Counted from the first letter of the stretch, positions 1-8,852 are shown. The stretch: DNA of 64,000 nt from Pectobacterium aroidearum (GCF_041228105.1 NZ_CP166097.1:558001-622000); one strand, 5' to 3'. Numbers and translations: made by a program. Notes: generated by a model not told the origin, from the sequence alone.

Positions 1-1
1 T

Positions 2-1060
2 GCTCTGGGAGCGCTGTTATCGGCGATTCCCGCGACGGCGCTGACGCGCGGTATGCGGCGTAAACCTCTGCTGCTCATCGCGATTAGCGGATTTGCCGTC
101 GTGAATGCGGTGACTGCCGTTTCAGATAACTACATTTTATCGCTGGCGGCCCGCTTTGTTGCTGGCTTGTTCGGTGGTGTGGTCTGGTCGATGCTTGCCG
201 GGTACGCCTCCCGTATGGTTCCCAGATGGTTACTCGGGCGCGCCATCGCCATTGTCGGCGCGGGGTCTACGGCTGCGCTGGTGCTTGGTGTACCGATTGG
301 CGGCCTTCTTGGGTCAGCGATCGGCTGGCAGGGCGCATTTGGATTAGTATCGGCGATTGCGGTGCTCCTTGTTGTCTGGATTGCGCTTTTCGCTCCCGAC
401 TTCCCAGGGGAATCGGCAGATAAGCGGTTATCGCTGCCTCAGGTTGCTTCCAAGCGCGGCGTTGGGGCGACGCTGGCGCTGATTCTCACCTACATCGTCA
501 CGCACAACATTCTGTATATTTACATCGAACCTTTCCTCGTAGCTTCCGCTATGGGGGACTGGCTCAACGGCGTGCTGTTCATCTTCGGGGCGGGGGCGGT
601 GTTTGGCCTTGTGCTGTCAGGCATTATCGTCGATGGTAACCTCAAGCGTCTCGGCCCTGCCGAGGTGCTTTTGTTCGCTGCGGCGATGCTCCTTCTGGGT
701 CTTTGGTCCGATGTACTGCTCATTCTGTTTCTGGCTGTCTTTATGTGGGGCATCTCTTTTGGGGGATTCTCTGTCGTCACGCAAACGGCCATGACTCACC
801 TTTCCTCTGATGCCGTGGATGTCGCACAGTCGATGTCTACCACATCGTGGAACACGGCCGTGGCCACGGGGGGCGTTATCGGAGGATTGCTCCTCAGCAG
901 CGCAGGGGCGAGCGCGTTTCCGTGGGTGATGATTGGGCTATTGACGCTCTCCTTCCTTGTTGTGATTCTGGGCGTTAACCGCGCGCTGACGGCTGCGAAG
1001 CCCGCGCAGTCCGTCTCCACCAAAAGTGATTCCTTGATTTCGAGTAACCAACATTTATGA
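2..1060 (+). CDS. MFS transporter, 5' end cut by window
   Basis: Integral inner-membrane transporter of the major facilitator superfamily, probably a proton-driven exporter of the sugar-efflux/drug-efflux (AraJ-like) kind. The frame is open to the left edge of the window, and the residues before the first internal ATG (position 53) read as a transmembrane helix followed by the basic loop TRGMRRK, a typical MFS loop-2/3 pattern, so the true start lies upstream and roughly the first 60-80 residues are missing. About ten hydrophobic helices follow, ending in a short polar tail. The stop codon overlaps the ATG of the next gene (ATGA), so the two are translationally coupled. Substrate cannot be read from sequence. 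Family confidence is high, function low. Confidence 0.85.
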   Translation, partial: ALGALLSAIPATALTRGMRRKPLLLIAISGFAVVNAVTAVSDNYILSLAARFVAGLFGGVVWSMLAGYASRMVPRWLLGRAIAIVGAGSTAALVLGVPIGGLLGSAIGWQGAFGLVSAIAVLLVVWIALFAPDFPGESADKRLSLPQVASKRGVGATLALILTYIVTHNILYIYIEPFLVASAMGDWLNGVLFIFGAGAVFGLVLSGIIVDGNLKRLGPAEVLLFAAAMLLLGLWSDVLLILFLAVFMWGISFGGFSVVTQTAMTHLSSDAVDVAQSMSTTSWNTAVATGGVIGGLLLSSAGASAFPWVMIGLLTLSFLVVILGVNRALTAAKPAQSVSTKSDSLISSNQHL

Positions 1061-1752
1061 AATACCGCCATTTCCTGTTTGACCTTGACGATACGCTGTT
1101 GGACTTCAAAGCCTCTGAGCGTCTTTCGTTCGCGCGTACGCTGACCAATCTTGGTGTCGATATTGAAAATACGAGCCTGTTTGCAGACTATCAGCGCGAG
1201 AATTCCCAGCTATGGAGCGAGTTTGAGAAGGGGGGAATCACCAAGGATTTCCTGAAAGTAGAACGATTCCGTCGCACTTTCTCGCTTCATGGCATTGATA
1301 TCGATCCACACAAGGCGAGCAACCGCTATCTGGAGTGCCTGCCTGAAACCGTGGTGCTGGTGGATGGCGCGGTGCAGCTATGCGAAGCGCTTGCCGAGAT
1401 CGGCGAGGTTGGCATTATTACCAACGGCATTGAGTATGTGCAGGCGCAGCGGGTGGCGAACTCGGGTCTGGCGGACTGGCTGACGTTTGTCGCGACCTCT
1501 GAAGCTTGCGGGTTCGCCAAGCCGGATGCGCGCTTCTTCGAGTTCTCCGCCAGCAAATTCAGCTCATTCAAAAAAGCCGAGGCGATCATCGTGGGCGACA
1601 GGCTTGATGCCGATATTCTGGGGGCGAACCTCTACGGTATCGATAGCTGCTGGTTCAATGCTGGCGGAGCCGCCAACGATTCGGACATCGCGCCGACCTA
1701 CGAGGCCGCAACGCTACAGGATGTGTTCACGCAGCTCAGCGCTAAGTCTTAA
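1057..1752 (+). CDS. yjjG: HAD-family nucleotidase, YjjG-like
   Basis: Cytoplasmic HAD-superfamily phosphatase of 231 residues, resembling YjjG, the pyrimidine nucleotidase that removes phosphate from (also non-canonical) nucleoside monophosphates. Motif I is the DLDDT at residues 9-13, with D9 as nucleophile and D11 as acid/base. Motif II is ITNG near 121-124, motif III lysine is near 155, and motif IV is GDRLDAD at about 180-186. The inserted helical cap between motifs I and II fits the C1-cap family, and length matches (E. coli YjjG 225). It starts inside the stop codon of the MFS gene (ATGA overlap) and is followed by a strong inverted repeat. Other HAD hydrolase substrates are possible. 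Confidence 0.82.
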   Translation: MKYRHFLFDLDDTLLDFKASERLSFARTLTNLGVDIENTSLFADYQRENSQLWSEFEKGGITKDFLKVERFRRTFSLHGIDIDPHKASNRYLECLPETVVLVDGAVQLCEALAEIGEVGIITNGIEYVQAQRVANSGLADWLTFVATSEACGFAKPDARFFEFSASKFSSFKKAEAIIVGDRLDADILGANLYGIDSCWFNAGGAANDSDIAPTYEAATLQDVFTQLSAKS

Positions 1753-1770
1753 GCCAATATAAAACCGCGT

Positions 1771-1813
1771 CGCCGACAATCCACCACGACTAATTCGCGG
1801 TGGATTGTCGGCG
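1771..1813. terminator. Inverted repeat between convergent genes
   Basis: Perfect 15-bp arms at 1771-1785 and 1799-1813 around a 13-nt loop, placed between the convergent yjjG-like and DUF1963-like genes. It has no clear T-run on either side, so a bidirectional terminator or mRNA-stabilising hairpin is inferred from position. Confidence 0.55.
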
Positions 1814-1851
1814 CGCTTATCAAGATTGCCCACTTAGCTTTGGCAACATCT

Positions 1852-3510
1852 TCAGTAATCGCAGACCAGAAATACGCGGTCAAAGCATAGGGCTGCAAGG
1901 TCGGTACGATGGATGATGAAATTCAGCGTACCGTCATCCCACTGAAATTGTCCGTCCAGACAGACCTGAAACAGCACCAGCCAGTCCTGTGCTTCGCCGC
2001 CCAATTGCTGTGCTGCCTGCAACTCTGGCAATTCATGCTGGCTAAAGCCACAGCCGTTGACTCGGGCAATGCCCTGATATTCAGGCAACGGGTCATCAGG
2101 CGGAAAGTCCGATGGCAGCATCTCCTTTTCGATCATCCAGACGAGTTGCTCTTCCGTCGCTTTCCTATTAGGTAACAGATTAAATGCCCCCAGTTGTCGT
2201 AACTGCCAGGCGTAATATTGTGCGCAGCCAAGACGGGACAGCGCATCGTCATACGCATCATCATGCAATGCTGCCTGCTGTTCCTGACTCAGACGTGAGC
2301 ACAATAGGGCGTCAAGATGGGGGTTCTGACGCAATGCGTAAAAGCTGGGGACGGCGACGCTGGTTCTCGGATGCAGTTGAAAGGCGGTTTTTTGCCCGAG
2401 TGTCTTTTCGTCATTGAAGGCCAGGTCGGCAAAGCGCACGCCGTTGCACAGGCGTGCGGCATCCTGCACATAGATGACTTTCCCTCTGGTTGTTACAGGG
2501 CTGCTTCCGCATTCCAGAAAGAAGAATAGGGTTCCCTCGCGCGGCAGATAGTCCTGTAACGGAGCTAAAGCGCGGCAGTCTAGCTGCGCAATAAATTCCA
2601 GCGGTACACGGTAAGTTTGTGTGGCGTCATCCCAAGGGAAGATACAAATATCTTTTCCATCTTCACTTTCTTCCCAGCACTCTTCATATTCGAGCAAGGT
2701 GTCTTCAGCAACGTTGACACAAGGATAGGGGATATCGACAGGTAAATCCGGCATGCCGCCCAGCCGATGATGGCCCAGCACAGTCTGGTCGTCCTCGGCG
2801 CCATGATAGAAATCGACGCTGCTGCGTAATGTGCCAGCCACCGCATGGGCTATGGGGGTGATGGTATCCGCTGAGAGCAGCGCATCCACAAGGTGCCGCC
2901 GTAACTGAGAATGTTCCGCCAGCAGCGGGTGCAAGGCTGGATCTATGGGTACAGGAGGAAAGGTTGGCGTCTCGGCTGTCTTTCCCTGCTTGATTTCTAC
3001 CTTGTTTTCTGGAATTGCGCTGGCTCCTGCTTCTTCTTCCCCTAATGCTTTTCGATGGCGGCTCAATGCCATCTCTGGGGTTGTGGTGACAATCCGCAGG
3101 CTGCGCAGCGCGGTTTCTAGGGTTTTGAAATGTTCTTGTCGCCGATCCTGCGGGCAGTATCCCCCAGCGAAAAGGCAAACCGTGTCCGTTAAGCGGATAA
3201 ACGCAAACAGGTAGGCGAAGCCGTAAATCCCTTCAGCCGTCATTAACAATGCGCTGTCGTTTTCGAGGGTTAACGTCTTTTCCTCAAGCCAGGTGAGTTT
3301 GCCATAGCTTTTACCGCAGAAAGCGCGATATCGCTCTGCTTGCCCCGTTTCTACTTCATACAGCAGTTCCCCACTCACCGGGTAAATGTTTAGCGCAACG
3401 ACGCCGTCGTCAGTGGCGTACTGGCCGAGTGCCCCTTGCCCTATCTGCTCAATGGACGTGAAATGTGAGGGAAAATCGATGGATAAAACATCCGTGTGCA
3501 TGATTGGCAT
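1852..3510 (-). CDS. DUF1963 (YwqG-like) domain protein
   Basis: Predicted cytoplasmic protein of about 552 residues. The second half reads as the YwqG/DUF1963 domain: a segment LGGMPDLPVDIPYP, then FIAQLDCRAL, then an LFFFLEC strand, the order seen in that family. The first 150 residues form a separate small alpha/beta domain (IDFPSHF...LRSLRIV) resembling DcrB/PsbP-like folds, but this is a weak call. No biochemical role is established for DUF1963. I start it at the ATG at 3510, which has AGGGA about 7-12 nt upstream. A longer GTG-initiated reading frame reaches 3612, but its extra residues are encoded by DNA that looks like a relic of an MFS gene (see findings). It stands alone, facing the nucleotidase gene. 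Confidence 0.7.
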   Translation of the reverse strand: MPIMHTDVLSIDFPSHFTSIEQIGQGALGQYATDDGVVALNIYPVSGELLYEVETGQAERYRAFCGKSYGKLTWLEEKTLTLENDSALLMTAEGIYGFAYLFAFIRLTDTVCLFAGGYCPQDRRQEHFKTLETALRSLRIVTTTPEMALSRHRKALGEEEAGASAIPENKVEIKQGKTAETPTFPPVPIDPALHPLLAEHSQLRRHLVDALLSADTITPIAHAVAGTLRSSVDFYHGAEDDQTVLGHHRLGGMPDLPVDIPYPCVNVAEDTLLEYEECWEESEDGKDICIFPWDDATQTYRVPLEFIAQLDCRALAPLQDYLPREGTLFFFLECGSSPVTTRGKVIYVQDAARLCNGVRFADLAFNDEKTLGQKTAFQLHPRTSVAVPSFYALRQNPHLDALLCSRLSQEQQAALHDDAYDDALSRLGCAQYYAWQLRQLGAFNLLPNRKATEEQLVWMIEKEMLPSDFPPDDPLPEYQGIARVNGCGFSQHELPELQAAQQLGGEAQDWLVLFQVCLDGQFQWDDGTLNFIIHRTDLAALCFDRVFLVCDY

Positions 3511-3713
3511 GACAGTCCCTAACGTAGAAAAGAATATCGCCTCTGATGGGGTTTTTATGATGCCACATTTGTCTGCCTCAGCAAGAAGGCGATGTGCTGA
3601 TGGCCGAGTCACTCTGCATCACTCGTAATGCATTTTTGTAACGTTTTGCCTTTTTTTGGTGCGCTAACGCCACTGGAACAGCGTATTTGCTGGTTTTTTT
3701 GGCGCTGATAAAC

Positions 3714-3742
3714 ATGGCACGGCCTGTGCTTAGTCTTATATA
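3714..3742 (+). promoter_or_regulatory. Candidate sigma-70 promoter of ABC operon
   Basis: ATGGCA (3714-3719) and TATATA (3737-3742) are separated by 17 bp. The -35 matches 4 of 6 consensus bases and the -10 is close to consensus. It lies about 100 bp before the first ABC gene. Prediction by eye only. Confidence 0.35.
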
Positions 3743-3745
3743 CCG

Positions 3746-3759
3746 TCTTGTGTACAAGA
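3746..3759. promoter_or_regulatory. Palindrome TCTTGT-GT-ACAAGA, GntR-like operator
   Basis: Six-base perfect arms with a 2-bp centre sit just downstream of the candidate -10 element of the ABC operon. The core TTGTGTACAA resembles operators of FCD-type GntR regulators (TTGTnTACAA). Position would suit a repressor. No GntR gene is present in the window, so the regulator would be encoded elsewhere. Confidence 0.4.
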
Positions 3760-3846
3760 TGGCGCGACTCAGGCAATCGACCTGATCGGTTTTTTCAGGC
3801 TGGTGATGATCAGCTGTTGTTAGCTCACCGTTGAAGGGGGAACACA

Positions 3847-4866
3847 ATGAAAAATAACAATGACAAGATCGATCGTAAACGCAGGCAATTAATGAAGTGG
3901 TCAGCGGTTAGCGCAGGTGCGCTGACGCTGAGCAGCCTGCTGCCGGGCATGGCTTTTGCTGCCGAAAGTGAAGAAATCCGCATTGGCTACTGGCCGATTG
4001 TGGGCGGTTTGCCTTTATACGTGGGTGTTGAACGCGGTTTTTTCAAAGAAGCAGGGTTGAATGTGCGAGCGGTGAAATTCGCCAGCCCGCAACAGATTGT
4101 CGAGGGGATGATTACAGGACGTATACACGGGTGTGCCAACGGTACGGCCACCGGCGCATTGGGATTAGGCGAGATTACCTCACCCGGCTTGTTCAAGATC
4201 ATTTGCTCGAACCCGTCAAATCATCAGATGGTATTGGATGAATTTCTGGTGCCGTTGAACAGCAATGTAAAAAGTATCGCGGAGTTGAAGGGCAAACGTA
4301 TCGCCTGTGGGCCGGGTATTCAGAATGTGGTGATGACCAAAATCATTCTGGAGAAAAACGGCTTTACGGCGGATGAACTGCGCGTGACCGAATTGCCGGT
4401 CGGGCAGCATGCGGCGGCGCTGGCCGCCGGTCAGATTGACGGTGTTTATACGCTGGAACCCACGGGGACGGTGGGCCGCCTGAAAGGGCTGTCGCGTACG
4501 CTGGAAACCGGGGTGATCTCACGCTATGTGCTTGGTAACCCTGATGCACCGTGGTTTGGCGGTGCGGCCGCATTGAATAGCGGTTTTATCGAAAGCCGAG
4601 CGGCAGAGGCGAAAACCTTCACGCAGGCCTATGCCAAATCAGTGCAGTTTATTCAGCAGAACCCAGAAGCGGCGCGCGAGCACATTACCGGGTACACCAG
4701 CATTGAAGCCGAGCTGAGTAAAGAGGTGCCGCTGCCGGGGTTTGTCATGTATGACGAACTAAAAGGCGACAATCTGGCGTGGTTCCAGAAGTTTTATGAT
4801 GTGTTCACCGAAAGAAAAATCTTCCGGCAGCCGGTAGATGTCAGCAGCCTGATTTATCAGCCTTAA
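3847..4866 (+). CDS. ABC transporter substrate-binding protein, Tat-exported, NitT/TauT family
   Basis: Periplasmic binding protein of 339 residues from the SsuA/TauA/NrtA (NMT1-like) group, which captures small substrates such as sulfonates, nitrate or vitamin precursors for import. The N-terminus carries a twin-arginine motif (RRQLMK, residues 12-17), a hydrophobic stretch and a likely cleavage after AFA at about residue 38, so export is probably by Tat. The mature part begins with IRIGYWPIVGGLPLYVGVERG, typical of the family, followed by IVEGMITG. It is the first gene of a three-gene operon with permease and ATPase. The RBS is AAGGGGGAA. The true substrate is not evident; no enzyme gene accompanies the operon. 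Confidence 0.85.
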   Translation: MKNNNDKIDRKRRQLMKWSAVSAGALTLSSLLPGMAFAAESEEIRIGYWPIVGGLPLYVGVERGFFKEAGLNVRAVKFASPQQIVEGMITGRIHGCANGTATGALGLGEITSPGLFKIICSNPSNHQMVLDEFLVPLNSNVKSIAELKGKRIACGPGIQNVVMTKIILEKNGFTADELRVTELPVGQHAAALAAGQIDGVYTLEPTGTVGRLKGLSRTLETGVISRYVLGNPDAPWFGGAAALNSGFIESRAAEAKTFTQAYAKSVQFIQQNPEAAREHITGYTSIEAELSKEVPLPGFVMYDELKGDNLAWFQKFYDVFTERKIFRQPVDVSSLIYQP

Positions 4867-4881
4867 GGGAGATGTTTGATT

Positions 4882-5646
4882 ATGCGCCAGCACTGGACGT
4901 CTAAATTATTACCCGCTGTCGGTCCGATTCTGCTGTTTCTCTTTTGGCAGTTGGCGGTCAGCGCGAAATGGCTGAACCCCATTTTATTACCGTCGCCGGT
5001 CGACACGTTGAGCTATATGTTCCAGTCTTTCGCGGATGCCAGCATGCGTACGGATATCGGCGCGACGCTATACCGTACGCTCGCCGCATTTGGCTTTGCG
5101 GCACTGATTGGCGTGCCGCTCGGCGTTATTCTCGGCAGCAATGAAAAGATCTACCGTAGCCTGGAGTTTCTGATCGATTTCTTCCGATCTACGCCATCGT
5201 CAGCGCTGATTCCGCTATTCTTGCTGATTTTCGGGATAACCGACGCGAATAAAATTGCCATTTCGGCCTTTGCGGCCGTACTGGTGATTCTGTTCAACAG
5301 CGCCTATGGCGTGATGAATGCGAAGAAAACCCGTCTGATGGCGGCACAGGTCATGGGGATCTCTCGCTGGCATATTTTTAAAGACATCATGCTGCTGGAA
5401 AGTCTGGCGCAAACTTTTGTCGGCTTGCGTACCGGTGTGTCGATGGCGTTGGTGATTGTGATTGTCGCGGAGATGTTTATTGGCTCGGAAACTGGGCTGG
5501 GGCATCGCATCATCGATGCACAGCAGGTGTTCAACATCCGGGATATGTACGCCTCTATCCTGATTACGGGCGCACTGGGATATCTGCTTAATGTGCTGTT
5601 TCTTATCGTAGAAAAACGAATTGTTCACTGGAGTGGCAAAGCATGA
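4882..5646 (+). CDS. ABC transporter permease, NitT/TauT (SsuC-like) family
   Basis: Inner-membrane permease of about 254 residues with some six hydrophobic helices and the BPD_transp_1 (EAA) loop around AAQVMGISRWHIFKDIML, which docks on the ATPase. It pairs with the preceding binding protein and the following ATPase. I prefer the ATG at 4882, with AAGGGA at about 4865-4870. An in-frame TTG at 4876 lies closer to the RBS and cannot be excluded. The stop codon overlaps the start of the ATPase gene (ATGATGA), indicating coupled translation. Substrate is unknown, as for the whole operon. Confidence 0.85.
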   Translation: MRQHWTSKLLPAVGPILLFLFWQLAVSAKWLNPILLPSPVDTLSYMFQSFADASMRTDIGATLYRTLAAFGFAALIGVPLGVILGSNEKIYRSLEFLIDFFRSTPSSALIPLFLLIFGITDANKIAISAFAAVLVILFNSAYGVMNAKKTRLMAAQVMGISRWHIFKDIMLLESLAQTFVGLRTGVSMALVIVIVAEMFIGSETGLGHRIIDAQQVFNIRDMYASILITGALGYLLNVLFLIVEKRIVHWSGKA

Positions 5647-6461
5647 TGACACCTCATAACGCGCAAGTGGAAAAACCGGATACCGCGCTGCCGCCTTATC
5701 CGGCACCGAATACCCACGTCACTATTCGTGGCTTGAACAAGTCGTTTGCAGGTCAGCCGCTCTATACCGATCTGAATCTGGATTTGCCCCGCGGCAAGAT
5801 CGTGTCGATTTTCGGGCCGAACGGCTGTGGTAAATCGACGCTGATGAACATGATTGCCGGGCTGATTCCCGTTGATAGCGGCGATATCCTGTTTGATGGT
5901 AAAACGCTGGCGGAAACCAGAATTGGCTATGTGTTTCAAAACTATCGTGATGCGCTTTTTCCCTGGATGAGCGCCTGGAAGAATATTGCTTATCCGCTGG
6001 TGCGTAGCGGCATGCGGCAGCAAGACGTTCAGGCGCGGATGGACGAACTGATCGCGATGTTTGACATTCGTTTCGATCTTCAACGCTATCCGTATGAGCT
6101 TTCGGGCGGGCAGCAGCAGACCGTGTGTATCATGCGTGCGCTGGCGACGGGGCCGGAAGTGATGTTTTTGGATGAGCCGTTCTCCGCGCTGGATTTTGAA
6201 ATGACGCTGTTCATCCGCGACAAGCTGCAAGAGGTTCAACTGGCGACTGGCGTGACGATGGTCATCGTGTCACACGATTTGGAGGATGCGGTGTTTTTGG
6301 CGGATGAAATTCTGCTGCTGACGCGTCGACCCACGACGGTGTCGGAGATTGTTCCGTTTGATTTAGCGCGTCCACGCGGTGCGGAGGCGATGAGCGATCC
6401 TGAGTTCATTCGCGTCAAGGCGCACACGCTGGAGGTGTTCAAACGCGAAATGGCCGCATAA
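5643..6461 (+). CDS. ABC transporter ATP-binding protein, NitT/TauT (SsuB-like) family
   Basis: Cytoplasmic ATPase of 272 residues powering the importer. Walker A is GPNGCGKST (about residues 58-66), Q-loop VFQNYRDALFPW follows near 97, the signature is LSGGQQQ (about 153-159), Walker B is VMFLDEP (about 173-179), and the H-loop is in VIVSHD. The signature continues QTVCIMRAL where most members read QRVAIARAL, a mild deviation. It is the last gene of the operon, overlaps the permease stop by 4 nt, and is followed by an inverted repeat before the convergent MFS gene. Confidence 0.87.
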   Translation: MMTPHNAQVEKPDTALPPYPAPNTHVTIRGLNKSFAGQPLYTDLNLDLPRGKIVSIFGPNGCGKSTLMNMIAGLIPVDSGDILFDGKTLAETRIGYVFQNYRDALFPWMSAWKNIAYPLVRSGMRQQDVQARMDELIAMFDIRFDLQRYPYELSGGQQQTVCIMRALATGPEVMFLDEPFSALDFEMTLFIRDKLQEVQLATGVTMVIVSHDLEDAVFLADEILLLTRRPTTVSEIVPFDLARPRGAEAMSDPEFIRVKAHTLEVFKREMAA

Positions 6462-6484
6462 GCGACCTTTCTGTCGTATCCCTT

Positions 6485-6522
6485 TCAGGTTCACCAGGCT
6501 GTAGCGGGCTTAGTGAACCTGA
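6485..6522. terminator. Inverted repeat between convergent ABC and MFS genes
   Basis: Arms TCAGGTTCAC (6485-6494) and GTGAACCTGA (6513-6522) form a 10-bp stem with an 18-nt loop in the short gap between convergent genes. No T-run; terminator role inferred from position. Confidence 0.45.
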
Positions 6523-6531
6523 TGCCTACGT

Positions 6532-7698
6532 TTACTCTTCCCCCAGCGAACGCGAGACGCGTGCTTTTCTTAATACGCCCTGTATACCGACAAACAGCAC
6601 GCCAGTTAACAGCAAGATGGCGATCAGACCGTCGTAGCCATAGAACGTAATGGCGGCACCGGAGAACAGTGGCCCGCTGATACTGCCCGCAGACCACACC
6701 AGCCCCAGAAGGGAATTCATCACGATCAGTCGCTGACCAGCAAACCGCTGACCCGCGCGAACCAGAGACAGCGTGTAAAGACCGCCTGCGGCGGCACCCA
6801 GTGTGATACAGACGGGAACCAGAAGTGTAGGGGAGGAAAACGAGAAGGTGATCAATACCAGCATCACACAGAAAAGGATGCCGCAGCCGATGTGGGTTCT
6901 GATGATGCCACATTTGTCTGCCAGCCAGCCAATCGGCGTCTGAAATACGGCGTCGCCCAGAAAGATGAGCGTAACCAATAAGATCGCGGATTTTTCATCT
7001 AAGCCCTGTTCCATGCCGTAAAGCGGAAAGAGCGAAAGGATGCTGGCATCGAAGAAGGAAAAGCAGAGCACGCCAGAGGCGATGGCCGGAAGAAAAGGGA
7101 TCAAATCCCGATAAGATGCCGAGGACGATTCCTCTGCCTGAACCATCGTGGCACAGTTCCTCAGCATGAACGCACAGGCGGCGGAGATGCCACAAATCAG
7201 CCACAGAGCATAGGTTTGCATGTGCTCGCCAGCGGCAATAAGCAGCGGTCCTATCAACTGACACCCTGTGAAAACGGCAGCATACAGCCCCGTTAGCGTC
7301 GCTTTGTGTTTGTCTGAAGCCCGGCTGGTGACCCAGGTTTCTCCCAGTACTACCAGAACTCCCGAAGCAAGCCCGGTTAGCAGGCGGGGTAAAATGAGGG
7401 AAACAGGGTGTGACAGCAGGAATGAGGCAATAGTTGATGCCGCCAGAATAATCAGGCTGCCGGAGAGCAGATAGCTGGCTTGCAGGTGGCGGCTGAGCCA
7501 CGGCGTAACGAAAGAAGAGAGCATCATCCCGGCCGCTGGAAGGGCAGCCAGAACGCCGAGCGTTGCCGTGCTGTGCCCATGCTCCGCCAGTTTCAGGCTG
7601 ATCAACGGCAGGGTGTACCCTGTTACCAACCCCACAAGCGAGGCGGCGATAATCATATTCAGTGTCGTGAAATTGGTTTCACGGGAATGTGCTGTCAT
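6532..7698 (-). CDS. MFS transporter (YcaD/UhpC-type fold), exporter
   Basis: Inner-membrane protein of 388 residues with about twelve hydrophobic helices, of the major facilitator superfamily. Typical loop motifs are visible, including the second-half loop GWLADKCGIIRT, the counterpart of the MFS motif between helices 8 and 9, and the GETWVTSRAS motif after helix 4. It follows the LysR gene by 18 nt on the same strand, so the regulator and transporter form one transcription unit, a layout common for efflux genes controlled by a neighbouring LysR protein. A stretch of its coding DNA (6867-6922) recurs as a degraded copy at 3523-3577. Substrate unknown. Confidence 0.82.
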   Translation of the reverse strand: MTAHSRETNFTTLNMIIAASLVGLVTGYTLPLISLKLAEHGHSTATLGVLAALPAAGMMLSSFVTPWLSRHLQASYLLSGSLIILAASTIASFLLSHPVSLILPRLLTGLASGVLVVLGETWVTSRASDKHKATLTGLYAAVFTGCQLIGPLLIAAGEHMQTYALWLICGISAACAFMLRNCATMVQAEESSSASYRDLIPFLPAIASGVLCFSFFDASILSLFPLYGMEQGLDEKSAILLVTLIFLGDAVFQTPIGWLADKCGIIRTHIGCGILFCVMLVLITFSFSSPTLLVPVCITLGAAAGGLYTLSLVRAGQRFAGQRLIVMNSLLGLVWSAGSISGPLFSGAAITFYGYDGLIAILLLTGVLFVGIQGVLRKARVSRSLGEE

Positions 7699-7716
7699 TG
7701 TCTTTCCAATGCGGGT

Positions 7717-8601
7717 TTAACAAGCGTCCTCAACCCCGGAAAGGCAGGTGGAAACTTCCTGCGTTAGCCAGGTATGAAATCGTACGTACTTCTCATTTTG
7801 CTCAAGAGGGACGGGCGACAGCAGATAATACGCAGAACCATCCTGCGCAAATCCGTAAGGGGCATGCAACTGTCCGTTCGCAATCTCGTCCTGCACCATC
7901 AGGAAGGATGCCATTGCCATGCCCAGCCCCGAGACTGCCGCCTGAATACACAGATAGAAGTGCTCGTAGTCCGCTCTGGTGCTGCCTTTGATGGACACGT
8001 GCGTCTGCCGTTGCCAGGTTGCCCACGCTTTCGGTCGCGTTCCGGTATAGAGCAAACGCATCCCTTCCAGACTGTTTTTGCGCTCGGCTTTGTCGCGGCT
8101 CACCGGCCCCATCCACTCGTCACATACCTTTACGCCATGTGTTTGCGGATCCCAGTGAAAATCGTCACGCCGCAGGGCGAGGTCAACGCCACTACGCACA
8201 AAATCAATCGGCCCGCCTGCCGCAACCAAATGAAGTTTGATATCGGGATTTGCCTGATTAAACGCCGGTAGCCGTGGAATCAGCCATTTCATGGCAATCG
8301 TCGGCTCGCATGACAGCGTCAGCACGTCATCCTGCGCACTCTGCTGGAGTCGATATACCGCGCCCTCGAGCTGTTCAAAAACGGACTGCGTGACCGTATG
8401 CAAAGAGCGGCCTGCCGCATTCAAAAAGATCGCCCGGTTGCGTCGTTCAAACAGCTCAACCCCCAGCGCTTCTTCCAGCAATCTGATCTGCCTGCTGACA
8501 GCACCGTGCGTGACATGCAGGGACTCGGCGGCTTTAACAAAGCTACCGGTTTGTGCGGCTGCTTCAAAGAAGCGAAAAGAGGCTAACGAGGGAAGTTTCA
8601 T
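7717..8601 (-). CDS. LysR-family transcriptional regulator, GcvA-like
   Basis: DNA-binding regulator of 294 residues. The N-terminal 60 residues are a LysR winged-helix domain (LASFRFFEAAAQTGSFVKAA, then THGAVSRQIRLLEE, with the recognition helix around residues 32-48). The rest is the periplasmic-binding-protein-like effector domain. The start MKLPSLASFRFFEAAA is typical of the GcvA/AmpR branch. It is transcribed together with the downstream MFS gene and diverges from the LysE-type exporter gene across a 250-bp spacer, so both transporters are plausible targets. Effector not predictable. Confidence 0.87.
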   Translation of the reverse strand: MKLPSLASFRFFEAAAQTGSFVKAAESLHVTHGAVSRQIRLLEEALGVELFERRNRAIFLNAAGRSLHTVTQSVFEQLEGAVYRLQQSAQDDVLTLSCEPTIAMKWLIPRLPAFNQANPDIKLHLVAAGGPIDFVRSGVDLALRRDDFHWDPQTHGVKVCDEWMGPVSRDKAERKNSLEGMRLLYTGTRPKAWATWQRQTHVSIKGSTRADYEHFYLCIQAAVSGLGMAMASFLMVQDEIANGQLHAPYGFAQDGSAYYLLSPVPLEQNEKYVRFHTWLTQEVSTCLSGVEDAC

Positions 8602-8852
8602 ATATGTGATGAAATTTGACAGATTTACACCAAGATAAATCGCTTTTTTGCCACATGCAAACGCTGAATAATCAAACCGTCCTCAGACGATAAGAGGTGT
8701 AATTGCCTAAATAGTTAGGATTTATCGTGGTTTGGCATCGTTGATAGCCGTATTACGTCAGTCATCTTTGCCTTCCCCTTTTAGCCGATTTTTCACCTAT
8801 CTGTGCAAAATCATCGTGAAAAAAGATGGCTTGCCGAACAAGGAAAACGTTA

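Larger units (their letters stand above)
3511..3846. other. Divergent intergenic region with MFS-gene relic and promoter
   Basis: This 336-bp gap separates the DUF1963-like gene (minus) from the ABC operon (plus). It holds, from left to right, a stretch related to the MFS gene at 6.9 kb (3523-3577), T-rich DNA, a candidate promoter and a GntR-type palindrome before the ABC operon. No further gene is visible. Confidence 0.6.
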
